Source: Hymenolepis diminuta (lineage: Eukaryota > Platyhelminthes > Cestoda > Cyclophyllidea > Hymenolepididae). From it: a stretch of 64,000 nucleotides of DNA. The stretch is taken from the NCBI GenBank assembly GCA_900708905.1, contig CAADRB010000002.1:1959830-2023829 (forward strand), given 5' to 3'. Below the pieces are notes generated by a model. That model did not search any database. It saw only the letters and a list, made by a program, of their open reading frames with translations, and was not told the DNA's origin. Shown here in pieces: positions 50,861-64,000 of this stretch. Made by a program: the position numbers and the translations under genes. Every line of letters starts with the position of its first letter. Positions within the stretch are counted from its first letter, which is position 1.

Positions 50861-52789
50861 CTATTTCAACATAACCTATTTTTGTGCCTTTAGGAGCACA
50901 ATGAGCCATTATAATGCTTAAGAACATTAAAGATACAGGTTATGCATGCCAGCCATCCAAAAGTGAATCAAGAAGAGATTATGATCACCTTTGGCAGTGA
51001 AGCGGGTAATAATGGGATGGTATCTGAACAAGTGAGACAGGACAAAGGTTAAAGGGGTGGGCGGAAGTCGGAAAAGAGCGCATGATGATATCAAGATATC
51101 AGATTTCTAACTTTCTTTTAATTCTGGAAGCTTCAAGTTTTCCAATTTCTTATAAAGGATACAATTTATTTTATAATACTAAAGAGATTCGACTTTCAAT
51201 CATGATATTTTGAGTTCATGTGAGTGAGTGAGTTCATATTCACGATATGTAATACTTGTTGACCAAATGATTTAATCGAATCTTCGCCCATCCCACTTCG
51301 ATTTAACTCCATCAACTTATGGCTGCAAGTTGATGAGACTGATAAGGGTATTTTTTGAAAAAATTTCAGAGTTCATTTGAATTTAATCACGGTGAATATA
51401 ACCAAGAAAACATCGACGAAATAATTTTATTTATCTAAAAGGGTGTTTCTTAATATACATGATGTTATTTTTTCATGTAAGCTGATTTGATTGCTTGATA
51501 AATAACTACATAACAGTTTCTGAAATGGAACCTTAAAAATTGATATAAATACATCTTATAAATAAATCTAAAATAACAAATCTGACATCCGTTTTGTACG
51601 AAATTGCAAACTTACTCAGTAAAACTAGAAAAATATATAAAAATTCCTCAAATTTGGTTTTATTAATATCTTTACTTTAATAATTAATTAAGCGATGCAT
51701 CTTTGTGTAGCGGTTGGCAGATATTATGCGTGGAGTGAACACATAAGGGAGAGATGTGAAATGCTAAGAGTCATTTGTGTACATCAAGAAGTAGTCGTAA
51801 ACAAACAGCCCTCATCCCATTTCTCCCTCCCAACTGCATTTGAGCAAAGAGTAAAATTAATAATTCAGAGAACCTGTAGGCAGCATCGTAGGGATGGACA
51901 TACATTACTTAGCTATGGCTAAACTGTAACCATCAATGGTTACAAAGCACGAGATTGATTAAAAACATATCGGCCTACTGTTGCTATTTAAAAATAGCGC
52001 CGTTTTTCAGTTAATACTTTAAAAATCAGGCATTCCGTAAAAAAGACAGCTATATTCTAACCGATCTATTAGATATTTAAAATTAGCTCAAGGTTCCGTT
52101 TTGTTATGCCTTAATCGTAGGCAAAATGTATCGAAGTGGGACTGCTAAATCAGTTTGGGATCTAAGGGATCTCTCTTAGCAAAAATAGACTCGCGCTTGT
52201 TTATAAATTATATGAAGACTATTTTTATCAAAATAACACATTATTTATGCAAGAACTGCTAGCTCCTTTCTGTTTTCCCTTCGCATATAAGAAAACTTGC
52301 GAGAAGAAATGTTAAAACACAACATAGGAAAGAGTCTTTGTGGCCTTGTTTTCTGCTATGTTCTTCCATTTTTATCAATTAAACAGTGGATTTGAAGATT
52401 AAATCTGCGCAGTAACAATAGATTACAATGTTATAACTATACTTTGTAAACAAAGTAGCATTAGTCAAACTGGACTTCAAAGTTTTAGTTAATATATGTT
52501 TTTGAAAACAGGCGAATAATTGAAACACCTCATATTAGAATGTTATCTTCAACGTTGTCATTAGAATCAACGCAAGTAGGTCCGAAAGATGTACTGAAAA
52601 GCAACAGCTTATATTTATCTGAATTCAAGAAAGAAATAAGGGACTTGAAACTTTCTACCTTTTCTGCAATCAATATAACTACATATCGGCTTGCAAAAAT
52701 GGTTTAATGTAGAACATCTTTATTATTACTCCACAACACTTTACTTTTAATTGCGTGAACTGAACTCGGATAAAAGTAAGTCTAACAAA

Positions 52790-53100
52790 CAATAAAGGGG
52801 GAGTGAATAATAAAGATGGTGATATCAATATCCTGATTTGATTTTGGACTTGGGATATGCAATATTTACTAAACAGATAGTTCTTATCCCAAAATTCCCA
52901 CTTAATGATTCATCCTCTTGGTTTCAGGAAACGCTTGTCTGCGATGTCCAGTTCTTAGTGATCAGTTCTGTAATCAAAGTGGTCGGTCTCGCCATATCAA
53001 ATCATTTTTCCTTCCAATGTCTGAGTAGGCAAAATTGCCTTTAATAATATGCAGTAGCTTACGTTCTTGCCATAGCAGAGATTATATGTTTATGTACCAT
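52790..53100 (+). repeat. Dispersed repeat family A, copy 6
   Basis: AATAAAGGGGGAGTGAATAA and GATGGTGATATCAATATC at the head, GATGTCCAGTTCTTAGTGAT in the middle, GGTCGGTCTCGCCATATCAA, then CTTACGTTCTTGCCATAGCA at the end. This is one of the most complete copies. Confidence 0.6.
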
Positions 53101-56100
53101 CCTTATAAGTGAAAAAATATCTAAGTAATTTTCAATAATACACAGGAATCTAAACAAGATAAATGGGTAAAATGACATCTCTTCTAATTGCCGCATTCAG
53201 GTCGTTAAAACCAGTTAAGTTCTTTGTCACATAACAGGACTTTAAAGTTCATCTGATAATTTCTCAAAGAGTTATGAAAATATTGATAAAAAAGATTAAA
53301 GGAAGCTTTTTTCAATTTCTCTTTCCCTAAAGATTTAAAGACGGATTTAGAGGAGTTCAACTCACTTTCATTGGTCAGATACAACCAGGACAAAGTGACA
53401 ATTACTGAATTAATACTCTCAGTTTATCACTAATAGTCTATACTCATATCATGCATTGCTATCCACATGGTGATATCTTTACAGGACAAGTGGTACTAAG
53501 GTGTTATCAGAAATTACATATTATCGTCTGCATCTGGCTCGAAATTTCCCGATTAAAGACTGTCAGTTGAGGCTTTTTGCCATCTAAAGCGCTATTTGTA
53601 TTTTGATCGATAGAGGTTACGGTTTAATTGCTGTAGAAATTAATTCTTCTATCAGAAAATTATTGTCATAAAATATAAAAGTAAAGTAAAGTATTTTTTC
53701 ACTGTCAACGATTTTGTGGATTTTGAAGAAATAGATAAATATTGATCTAGTTTCCAATCAGTATATGTTCTACAACATGGTTTTGTCTAGCAATTACCAA
53801 TCGTCAGAGAATAAAGATACGAGACAGCAAAATTATTAAGTTATATAAACAGATATTTTGAAGATAATAGATGAAGATCCAGTAAGGTGAAGTGTTTGGT
53901 AGATACTGGCGATTGCCATAGTGAAGTGAATTTGTGACAATGTTTACATAAACATATACATTTATAAAATGTCACCAACACCATTAGCCGTTGTCAAAGT
54001 TGTAAATTTTAGCTTATAACAGCTAAGAGATCCGCTAATAAGATAAAAATATCACTATGACAATTAACCTACATCCTGTATTAACTCTTAGGTATTCAAA
54101 AGACGAATGACACTGATAACAAAACTGAGAAAGTAATGGTGATATTTTACTTTCCCCTCTCCCCTCAGTAAATCCAAAGTTGAAAGCACTACATCCCAGT
54201 CCATGGTTATTTTAAAATAAATACAATTATAAATCACTTTTTTGATTGGTTGGACTAAATAAATATCAGGGGTCTGCAATCATTTGATTTGGATTACGAA
54301 ATAACTTACCCTTAAAAATCACCATATATCAAAATTTTCGCCCATTTGTCTTCAGAGCCAAGTTCCAGGCGAACTCTCTAAAATCTCGCGGAATTTTACA
54401 AGATCTAACATAAACCCCGATTTCAGAATTAAAATCCCCCAATCTAATTTTCTTCTCTTCTCAGTTAATATTACTTTGAAAGCTCTGTGCGTCCTATTCA
54501 GATCAGTTATTTGATGTGACCCTTTGTTCAAGTGTAAAATAAATTAGTTCATTATTCCATTCCAGGTTATTACAGATCATAACCTTACTAATAACAATAT
54601 TTACACATAAAGCCCTCCATATCGAATCTGAATTAATTTTTTATAAGAATGGGTTATTTTAGATAAAAATATACACTTATTTTAAGTGAAGGAAAAATCG
54701 AAACTGTCAAATCTTCCCTGAATGAAAATTGGAAACCATCAACCAGCATTAGTATTGTGATTAATTGACTAATTTGAGAAAAGTGGTTAGTCCGCAAAAC
54801 ACTTTATTAATCTTAATGGATGCATATAAAGGTGCTTAAGTTACTTCCTGCGTTGACAGAGATTAGGACATCGCTAATAAGGATCAAGAAAGTCTCAACT
54901 GCAAAGACTAGCAATAATTACTCTTTCCGAAAGTGTTTTCAATTGTACAAGTGAATTAATACTGTGGGTAATATTTAAATAAATAATTTTGTAATATGTA
55001 GATAATCTATTTATGAACGGAAAGGAAACAATAATATGTGAATTTTAGAAATATAATGAACGATAATGAAAGCAAACAGAAACAGATCAAAAGTAGGCAC
55101 CGGAAAATAATCCAAGGCAGAATAATTTTTCAACGAAAGTAGTATATTAAGATGATAAGATTTAAAACTACTTTTAAATTGAGAAAAAACCGAAATTTTG
55201 AGATAAAAAGGGATAGAATGGTAAAATGTGCCCCAAATATCCAGAAAGTCTCAGAATTCGCCAATAGTAAATATTATTTCTGAATTATCTGAATGCATTT
55301 GCATAACTTACAAGTAAACACGGTTTATTTGCATGGAAGAAAACCATAATTTAGAACGCCAATTCTTCCTATGATTCAGTAGCTGATACTAACTTAAGGA
55401 TGAAGATTCAAAATTCCCGTTCTAAATATACACTTTTACATAAAGAGCTTGTGAAAAATAGTTCATAATAAAAATATTTAGGTGTTTAAATTTTCAAGAA
55501 AGTGCCACATTATCGACGCGCTCTGACGTTTAGAAGTCAGGTGTCTGGATCAAAGATGATTATTATGGACGTACATGCTTAAATCGATTAAAAGATTACG
55601 ATAACTTTCATGCAAGCCACAAGACTACAGGTTACATAATGATATCCTTGGCAGTTAAACAAACTAAGATCAACAGGCAAATACTAATGAATAATTTTAA
55701 GATCAATTAGAAACCCCACTTTGAATGTACTATTCGTATGTGCAATTTATTATAAAATGATAAACGTAAAACGATTTGATCTTTTAATCTAGGAAAATTG
55801 CTTCTGAATCGTTATATATGATGTTCATGGCAATTTCGTTTAAGATGCCATGTCTTCTTGTTGTGCAAGAACTAAAGGCACTGATCAAATTTTCTGGTTC
55901 GTTGAACACCCTTCTCAACAGAGCTTTTCATTTCTAATACAATGCAATCTATTTTATTACAATCTAGGTGGAGAATACCACATTTTACTTTCAAGTAGTA
56001 ATCCCCAAATTGCAAATGGATTAGTAAAAAATCAAAAGCAAGGCATTGCATCTCACACCTTAGAGGATTTGATTTTATTTTTCCAGTCTTTTATAATTTT

Positions 56101-59100
56101 TTATTGTAAAGTAGGATTTTTGAATAAGAGCACTAAAAAACTCACAACGGGGATTTGAGATTGGGAAGCTTCTATGGAGGTTTTAATGTAAAGATACAAG
56201 AAGAGATACATTTAGCAAAATGGCACGATATATCAATAAGCCCGAAACATCGTCTACATGAACTCATTCATTAACCTGTTAGTTAGATTCCGAACTCTGG
56301 AATTTGGAACATTAAGTCCTGTGACCTGCCTACTCAGTAAAACATAAACAGCCTAACTGTTCCTGTAACCAAATTAGGCGAAAAATGTTGGATTCTGACT
56401 TGATTAAGTGCTTCTAATCTGATGTATCTCTCTTCATCCTTTGCCAGCTTTTTTCACAGTTTCTCGTGTTTGGATGTTACGCCATGATTAGAATGATAAG
56501 TTAATTTTGGCATTAATAATAAAGGTAATATAAAACACATAATTTCTTTTTTTTAACTGTGAATTTTTGACGTATGAAATTCTATAACATGATAACATGC
56601 CCTTCTAGTTTGTAAATTCTATGGAGAAAATACTTAAAAGTGATGTTAAAATGTCGCTAAAGGAGTGAACGCTGTAGAGAATTCTTATCCATATTTGGTT
56701 ATTAAGGAAGAATCAGGGAAAATAATTAAATTCAAGCCTTGGATTAAAGTTTAAGTGCTGAAATCGCACTGGATTAGAAAATCACAATAGAAAATTGACC
56801 GTGTAGGAATAATAATGATGCTTAGGCTTAAGCAAACTGAAATGCAGCATAATTAATTATGACATGCCTACTTTCAGTCACCATTCCAATTACAAGTTCT
56901 CATAACTAAAATCTCCTGAGACCACATATGCCCTAATAAGGTTGAAAACGAATAAAAATTTGATAGACTCATTATATTTTTCTATCAGACATCATATTTC
57001 CCTAAAGATTTCCCTTTTTACATATATATTGTCGAGAGGAAGGAATTACTGATACCTTCATGTCGGAAAGTGTTTTTTGAATGAATGACGCTTGAACTCT
57101 TCGGAGAGAGAAGGATGTTTCCTGTCCTACAAGCGCAGAATTGTGAGAAGATTACATCAATAATATGCTAAATTGATTTTCTGATAAACAAAATATGTGA
57201 TAAATTTCCTATTATTTAGCCAACTTGTTGCCAAAGACGATAAGGATACCTATCTGGAATAAAATTCGTCGATAATAATGAATAAATAGCGGTTCACACA
57301 TTTTTACTGTAAAGACTAAAATATTTGCTTGACATTTGTTATCTAAAAAGAAAATAACATTAATTATTGTTATTATTTATAGCATTGCGAATAAAACTCT
57401 TATAAGTTTTAATCATGGGATAGCATTTAATCTCAGAAGATAGCAAACAATCCAACAACAGATTAAACTGGAGGTCGGAAAGAGGTAGAAAATGAGAAAA
57501 AATTTCGAAAATCGCGCTCCAGTGAGAAAATAAATAAAATTTGCTGATTGGAGATATTTTAACCACTCAGTTTTGTCATTAAATTAATATTTATAGTTAG
57601 AATAAGTTATATTTGATCAGCTCTATTGGATTTTTTTGCCTTATTCTCTGCCGTCGTATGTTGTAGGATTGGTATTCGGTCAAGACAGGACAATTTGTTC
57701 TGCGGTAGTTTCAATAATCAAAACCATAAATCCGTACTCTTTAGACAATTACTCAAAGAGGTTTACAGACAAGATTGCCTACTTAAATATTCCGGATATA
57801 TCAAAATAATGATGTTTGTGTACACCTACAATGAAAGTTCCACTTATTTGGGGATTATTCGAAATGGATAATAGGATATACAGCTGTCACATTCTAGCAG
57901 ATCGAATAAAAAACTCTTTCAGACTTTATCAGGAAAAACATTTTCAGCTTCACAATGTAATTTTTGGTTCTGAAAGTTACATTAATGAAGAAATTTGTTT
58001 CTTATTTCGTTGAGCATATTCGCATTTGGAATGATTGCATGGAAGTAGTGCAAAAATAAGGAGGATTGAACCATGTCCGATTTCTTCTTTACACGCTTGT
58101 TTTACCTCAAAGAGAGATTTTTTAATTTAACGGAACTTGACAGCATTTGCACCGATATAAGCTATTATTACCATTATTAAGGTAATAAATGCAATTATTA
58201 ATTATGGAAAATTATCTAACTAAATGTTACACAATGAAACAGGCACTATTGTATTTTTAATGCGAGAATATATTCATCGATTTAAAAATCTCTCATACAT
58301 TCCTAGTTCACTGTATCCATTACATTCGTTTTATAATGAGAACTACAGCTCTTTTATATTGACTAAACTTATGCAGCTACTTCTATGACTATTACCTCAG
58401 AGTAATAAAGTCTGAGTTGAGCTCAAATTCCCAGCACAGCGCAATCGATCACCATATGTAGAGGGCGAGCTGTGATAATCTTTATTGCCGTCCTAATCGT
58501 ACCGCCGATCAAGTCTTACCTCCAAAGATCAGAGACAGCGTAAATCTCGATACATGCACACACTCATAAACTCCCTCCTCCCAGAAAGTATAAATCATTA
58601 CCTTCTCTAAAGTGCGGACTATTATGGGAAGCGAAAAGTGAGATAGAGATATTACAAAAGGCCAGTCAAGGAACTAATAATTGAGTCTATATTGAACTGA
58701 CGCCAAGAATTCGTGATTACATGCATTTAAACAAATCAAGAAACGACTGGGTTTTACTTTCGCTGGCGCCGAAACGCCATTTAAATCTTGAATGCTACAT
58801 TACAAAACACGGAGCCTGGTACAATTAAAACATCATAAACGAAATTACTTCACTCAAAAGACAACTTCTTTTAACAGGAAATTGGAATCTGATCTAAATC
58901 TCTTTATCTGTATCAAAAACGCAACTTCAAATATTCTTTATCTCTAAATATAATTGATTTATAGAAGTGAACAATTATCATTTACTTACTTTCAAATCTT
59001 TGAAACATACAATTAGAATAAAAATATAAAAACTAACCCAAGCTAGTGGTTGTCATTAAATAAATAGGGAAAATTTGTATTATTTAGACGATTAAATCAA

Positions 59101-61229
59101 TATTTTCTAATTACTGATTCTTTTTGTTCTTGTTCCATCAATGACTTTTATTTTTTAATGGAATCAATAAAGTTTTCAAATTTTTAAAAATATTTTTAAA
59201 ATAAAGTTACCAGAATTGCATAATGTCATACGACGCTTTCAGTATTTTTATGTTATTCCAATTTGGATGGTAAAAATGAGTTTTCGGCTAAAGTCCTTTC
59301 ATCTCTTTTTCCTTTGCTAAAATTCAATCATGTCAAAAAGCCAAGACGATGATTTCTCGTTTTCTCAAAATTTTCACCGAGATTTATGTTCTAATAGAAA
59401 GGAAATAAATTTCTTTCATAAATTGAGCATCCAAATCACATACTCTCTATTACTAAACTCCTTCATTGAATAATCTTTGAGCTTAGTCAACTCTTTGGAT
59501 GGGAAACTTTAAATTTCATCTTCTCTAATGAAGAGCTACCTTTTCAGTCGTCAATTTCACATGCATTTATCTCCTACTGTGCAAACAAACCATTTAGAAA
59601 TTAGGTTTGACGGATTTTCAAAAGAGGGATCGCTCGTGTCTCAATCCAAATTACACGATTTGATAGTGGAATAGGCTTTGCATCATTAGATAATTAAATA
59701 ACGCTTTATTATTCCGCAAATTAAATCGCATAATTTTAATTGTTTTTGTATCACTTGATCATTACTCTTCCATTATTATTATTATCAAGTAAACTTTCAT
59801 AAATAACATTTCATAATCCCTCTAAAATTTTTACATTAAATATACAGGAATTATAAAATGCATAAAAAATTATTTCAAACTTTTTAATGCCTTTCTCCTA
59901 ATTCAGACGGAAAAAGCGCTTTGTAAACCAGAAATTTTTTAAGTAATTTCCGTTTCAACAAAATAAATACTAGCGAAATTATAAGAGCATACTATCGGAG
60001 CAGGATAATGTGAGAGAGGTAGCGAAGGGGAAAAGGAGGAGGTAAGAAATTCCCGGGAAAGTGCGGTATCCCGCAACAACTTTGAAGAAAACGTAAATAT
60101 TTCATCCAAATAAAGGTGAAGTTTTCTGAGAGAGCGAACGGAAGTGAGAGCGTATTCCGCACTGGTTGTAATTAATCTTTATTTTAAATAGCATACATCT
60201 TCTATTTAACTAATACTACCCTGTCAATATTTCAACTCTGAGTGATAAAGATACAATATAATTTATTAATGCCTTTTGATTGAAATTAGTTTAGTTAAAC
60301 TTACTTATTCCGGATAAGCTTCATTATCACATCCAGAGATGAATTAAAGTGTAATGCAACTTTTATTTCTTAACAATTAAAAGCTTTTCAGTTCCAGAGA
60401 TAACAGTGGTACTAAGGCCCAATTTTTAGAGTGGGTCATTTCGAAAATGTTCTTCTGTTCTTGGAGGGATTTGAAATGGTTTGTCAAATCCGTGATTATG
60501 GATTATTATGATTAAACCCCTTTGATTTTATTAACGACGCATGTAATTGCCACCCAATCACCTTATAAGTTAAATTTCAGCCCAACGTAATGATCTCGAA
60601 TATCTCAAGCCATGAAGGCATGTAAGACAAAGACGAACACACCACAAAGTTAGCTACGTCAAATTTCCTGGTTTTAGGATTCAAGTCTCTCTTCAGTAAA
60701 CGTCTCAGTGAGAGTGATACATACCCTATCCTTATCGCATTTTTGATATGAACTTTTGATTTGATGGACTAAATAAAACTGCAGTGAAATGAAATACAAG
60801 TTCGTATTTATTACTTATCTTCTTATAGAACTGATCATGGACAATTCCCATTTAAGGATAATGTAGAAATACTGCATTACATACAAATAAACTGTAGGTA
60901 TCCTTTTTCAGAGGTGGATGTCCGAAAATCGAATATGAATTTATAAATATATTGTTGGATTTGTTACTTATAACAAAATCAGAACGTGAGAGGCTGAATT
61001 TAGTATAGAACATAAGGAATTTTAAAGAATGAACTTATAGAACGGAATGGAAATTATTAAGCAAAACTTGACTGCCGCATTGAGAAGAGAGAGCATGAGG
61101 TAATATGGAATAAGAGATAAAATTAGAGTCAAAGTGTTATGCAAGGTTACTGGATGTATACGATATGCATCAGAGTTCACCTTCAGTGAACACAACTTAC
61201 GGGGTTCTGCTGACTTACGATTTTTGACT
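53101..61229. other. 8-kb AT-rich intergenic stretch, no gene recognised
   Basis: Open frames up to about 100 codons occur (for example 55850-56158 plus) but show neither family resemblance nor a splice pattern. A locally GC-richer patch at 58.43-58.62 kb has a minus-strand frame ending at a good donor (TTTGGAG|GTAAGA), which could be a lone exon. No partner exon was found. Confidence 0.35.
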
Positions 61230-61460
61230 ACCCCACTTCCATTATACGAAAAATTGTAAATTGCAAGATGTCATGTAAGATCATTTGCCCTCTTGACCAT
61301 TGAAAGAAGAAATTAATTGAAGTGGCTAGACCGACCTTTCATGAATAAATATTACTTGTGTTCAATAGACACTGAACATCATAGACAAGTATTAGATGCA
61401 CTCCAGAGAATAAATCAGGGATTTTTAATTTTGGAACGTGGGTTAACAATTAAGAACTCG
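61230..61460 (-). repeat. Dispersed repeat family A, copy 7
   Basis: On the minus strand: GGTCGGTCTAGCCACTTCAA, then TTTCTTCTTTCAATGGTC. It faces copy 8 about 300 bp away in opposite orientation. Confidence 0.5.
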
Positions 61461-61769
61461 ATTTCACAAGTCAAATAAAGTTTGGCACTGTGATACTCCT
61501 TATCATTTCAGTTGTTTACTACAATTAAAAGTGATAATTTTTTATAATATTGTGGTTAATAATAATAGTGAACGACAAAATTTTAGCCCACTGCAGGAAT
61601 TTTTTCAATTTTTCATTTCAGGTAAGTAAATGAAATCGCATAATTAACATTCAATAAGAAATTAGAGAAGTGAGTCCACAAAAGATTCCGAATTCGCCTT
61701 GCAGAATATTAATTCAACGGCTCTTCAATACTTCACACTCCAAAATTCAAATTTCAACGCTCCTCCTCA

Positions 61770-61990
61770 AGATTGGTAGCTAAATACTCATCCCCAATCC
61801 CAAGTCCTTATTGTGGGATCATGGGATCCCAAGATATTACATATCAATTGTCGGTCTTGTCACTTCAGTTCATTTCTTTTTTCAAAGGTTGAAGCAGTAT
61901 CATGATCTTATTTGATCTTAAGCAGTTTACACAGTTGTAACATCGCAGAGCTAACATAGTGACGATCATCTTAGCGGCATAAACTAAAAA
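61770..61990 (+). repeat. Dispersed repeat family A, copy 8
   Basis: TGTCGGTCTTGTCACTTCAG, then TTTTTTCAAAGGTTGAAGCA, then ATCATGATCTTATTTGATCT, then AACATCGCAGAGCTAACATA. It forms an inverted pair with copy 7. Confidence 0.55.
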
Positions 61991-64000
61991 TGCGGTATAA
62001 ACAATGAGATTATTGGAGAGAGTGAATTAACTCTAATCTTTTTTGACATTTGCAGAATATTCCAGAGTTATATTAGATAGTCAATTTTTAAAATAATACA
62101 CTTAACACGGACTCTCTAATAAAGATAAGACCGAACAACATTTATTGTTTGAGAACGGGATTTAAAAAATACTAGGGACTTAAGTAAAACTGAGATAGCA
62201 ACAGCTAGCTTATTTAGTAAAAATTGTCCTAATTCTTACTCCCCACTTTCTTACATTGTTTAAAATTTTTCATTTTTATTTTAATTTTAAATATATCTTG
62301 GCGTTAAGTCCATTTGATAAACAAAAGGCAGTCTGTTAATATTTGGATTTGGATTTAAAAATGTGTCGCTTTAAATTTTACAGTTACCTTGTAAAGCGGA
62401 AGGCAGAATATGAAAATTAAGAAACTCGAGTTGATATTTACGCCTCTTTGTCCTCAACATTCTCAAGTTATCTTAGAAGCTCGTTTCTATTAGAGAGTAG
62501 TTTCCACGACTATTGAGCACAAATTTATGTATTTTCTTAAACGGAAATTTGAATTTTTCTGGCTTCATGGCCACATATTCCACGATCTAGCTCTAAGCTG
62601 ATACCAAAAGAAAGCCACCATCTGAAATTAATCTATTTTAAAGAATGGGTGAAGCAGCACTTCCATTTTCAATTTAATCAAGTGTTTAGCCGGTATATGC
62701 CAATATTAATAGCTCTGAAACCAGCTAAAACAGTTGATTTAGCAGAGCTTGTCCGGCTAGTGTGTTTACCAGCATAATAGATAAACTAATGATTTTTAAT
62801 GCTCAGTATGCCTATGATACTTAACGGAACTAGTTCTTATCACGATAAACCCTGTGAGAGCAGAGCCAAGCCGAGGACAGAGGGCGAGTGGGTAAATAGT
62901 ATTGATTAGCAAAATCAGGTAATGGCGTTGGTGGTTGAGAGAATTAAGATTGCAGTAGCTCCCCCACTTTTACCAGGGGTAGTGGCGGCTATCAGCTACT
63001 GATAGGGGTTGAGCGAGAGATTAATAAACTCTATGCCTGAGGGATAAATCATACCCACCCTTTAATTGAGTTGATATTTCCACCACCGAATGCGTGCAGT
63101 GTTCAATTATTCATTCTCACTAACAGGTCTGCCTCAAAATCTCCCCGAGCTGAGCTTAATCACTATGGCAGTTTATGGGCGATACTACCACCTGGGTGCT
63201 ATTTTCAATTTACAAATTTACCTCCACCTAGTTACAAATATAAATTCCGCTAAAAATAAAGTGGATTTACCCTAAATCTAATTAGTTTTATAAATAAACA
63301 CTAATATTTTGTCATTGCGCTTTAATTTAACCGTTAATAATTCACTCTACAGTGTATTTACGAGGAGTAAGTTAAAGTGTTTAATTTAAATGAACTTAAA
63401 ACAGACTCATGTTTAAACAAAGTGTTGCCGCTTCCAATTTAAACTGGTACATTAATAAGTAGTTCCGCGTAGCCATTGGTGACAAAATGTGTTGGTAGAG
63501 TTTAACGTTAGAATTTGGCAAACAAAAATAGACGCAATCCAGAAAAATAATTTTTTTCTTCAGTTAAATGAGAAAATTACTTTTTATATAATAAAATTCA
63601 AAATTTCGGCAAAAATAGTCCAACCGGAAGTCAGATTTAATTAATATAATCACTGTCCATTTGTTTATCGAAGGAAAATATCAAAAGGCTAATGTATTAA
63701 ATGCTCTTGAGATTCACGGAAAGAAAGTTTTAAAATTATAATATATATATCTTACTGATATGAAATTGCATTTGACTTGTTTTATCACGGACGGAATATG
63801 AGGTTCGAAAAGTTAAAATTTCCCAGATCTTAGTTCGGATACATGAAGCCGAAGTAAGTATTTTGGCTATTAACAAAGATTTCGTTTAATTGCGTAGAGG
63901 CAATGAAATGAATGAATTTCATAAACTTTTATCAATTAACTGCTCTATTACCCTAAGGAAAGGAGTAGTGCGACCACCTCAACGTTTAAACTTGGTCATT
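61991..64000. other. Right edge, no gene recognised
   Basis: Mostly AT-rich. An island at about 62.86-63.23 kb is less AT-rich and includes a perfect short hairpin CTATCAG-CTA-CTGATAG (62989-63005). Two overlapping 60-codon frames in this island do not resemble known proteins. Confidence 0.35.

Noticed and set aside
51301..51345. TTGATGAGACTGATAAGGG as a hammerhead ribozyme core
   Set aside because: The conserved GAAA-containing half and pairing stems are missing.
58523..58601. Minus frame ending at GGAG|GTAAGA as an exon
   Set aside because: A good donor but no partner exon, family resemblance or second splice site was found.

Overview
The window looks like nuclear DNA of a flatworm, most likely a parasitic one (tapeworm-like). 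The evidence is AT-rich sequence, intron-rich animal genes with many introns of 35-50 nt, a micro-exon, and degenerate dispersed repeats. The species cannot be fixed from the sequence. No prokaryotic operon, CRISPR array, rRNA gene or intact transposon was seen.

Left part (about 0.4-16.4 kb, minus strand): two head-to-tail receptor guanylyl cyclase genes, here GC1 (481-8405) and GC2 (11263-16406). Each encodes a signal peptide, an extracellular ligand-binding region, one membrane span, a kinase-homology domain, a coiled linker and a cyclase domain. Their exon lengths match almost base for base, so they are tandem duplicates. Both end in a conserved 15-nt micro-exon, and both have altered residues in the cyclase active site. 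Between them lies a TGA-interrupted helical reading frame (9792-10214) and a dispersed repeat.

Middle part (about 18.7-42 kb): a four-exon gene for a CIMIP2/FAM166-type ciliary microtubule inner protein (minus, 18777-20233); a Rab-GAP gene of the GRTP1/TBC1D6 type (plus, 21189-40196) with 7,965-nt and 6,087-nt introns; and a WDR5 gene (minus, 40411-41930). The CIMIP2-like and TBC genes are divergent across about 955 bp. The TBC and WDR5 genes converge, with stop codons about 214 bp apart.

Right part (about 42-64 kb): no confidently recognised gene. It holds dispersed repeats, a tRNA-derived SINE-like element, one plausible terminal exon of a small cysteine-containing protein (45916-46133), a short signal-peptide-like ORF (48065-48163) and a few GC-richer islands.

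Dispersed repeats: family A has at least eight diverged copies. Family B is an approximately 300-bp element at 33.5 kb and, inverted, at 43.8-44.1 kb. Family C has two copies, at 10.5 and 19.2 kb. Several tRNA-like or SINE fragments are also present. The exon models were assembled by eye from splice sites, reading phase and protein family patterns. Terminal exons and UTRs are the least certain parts.
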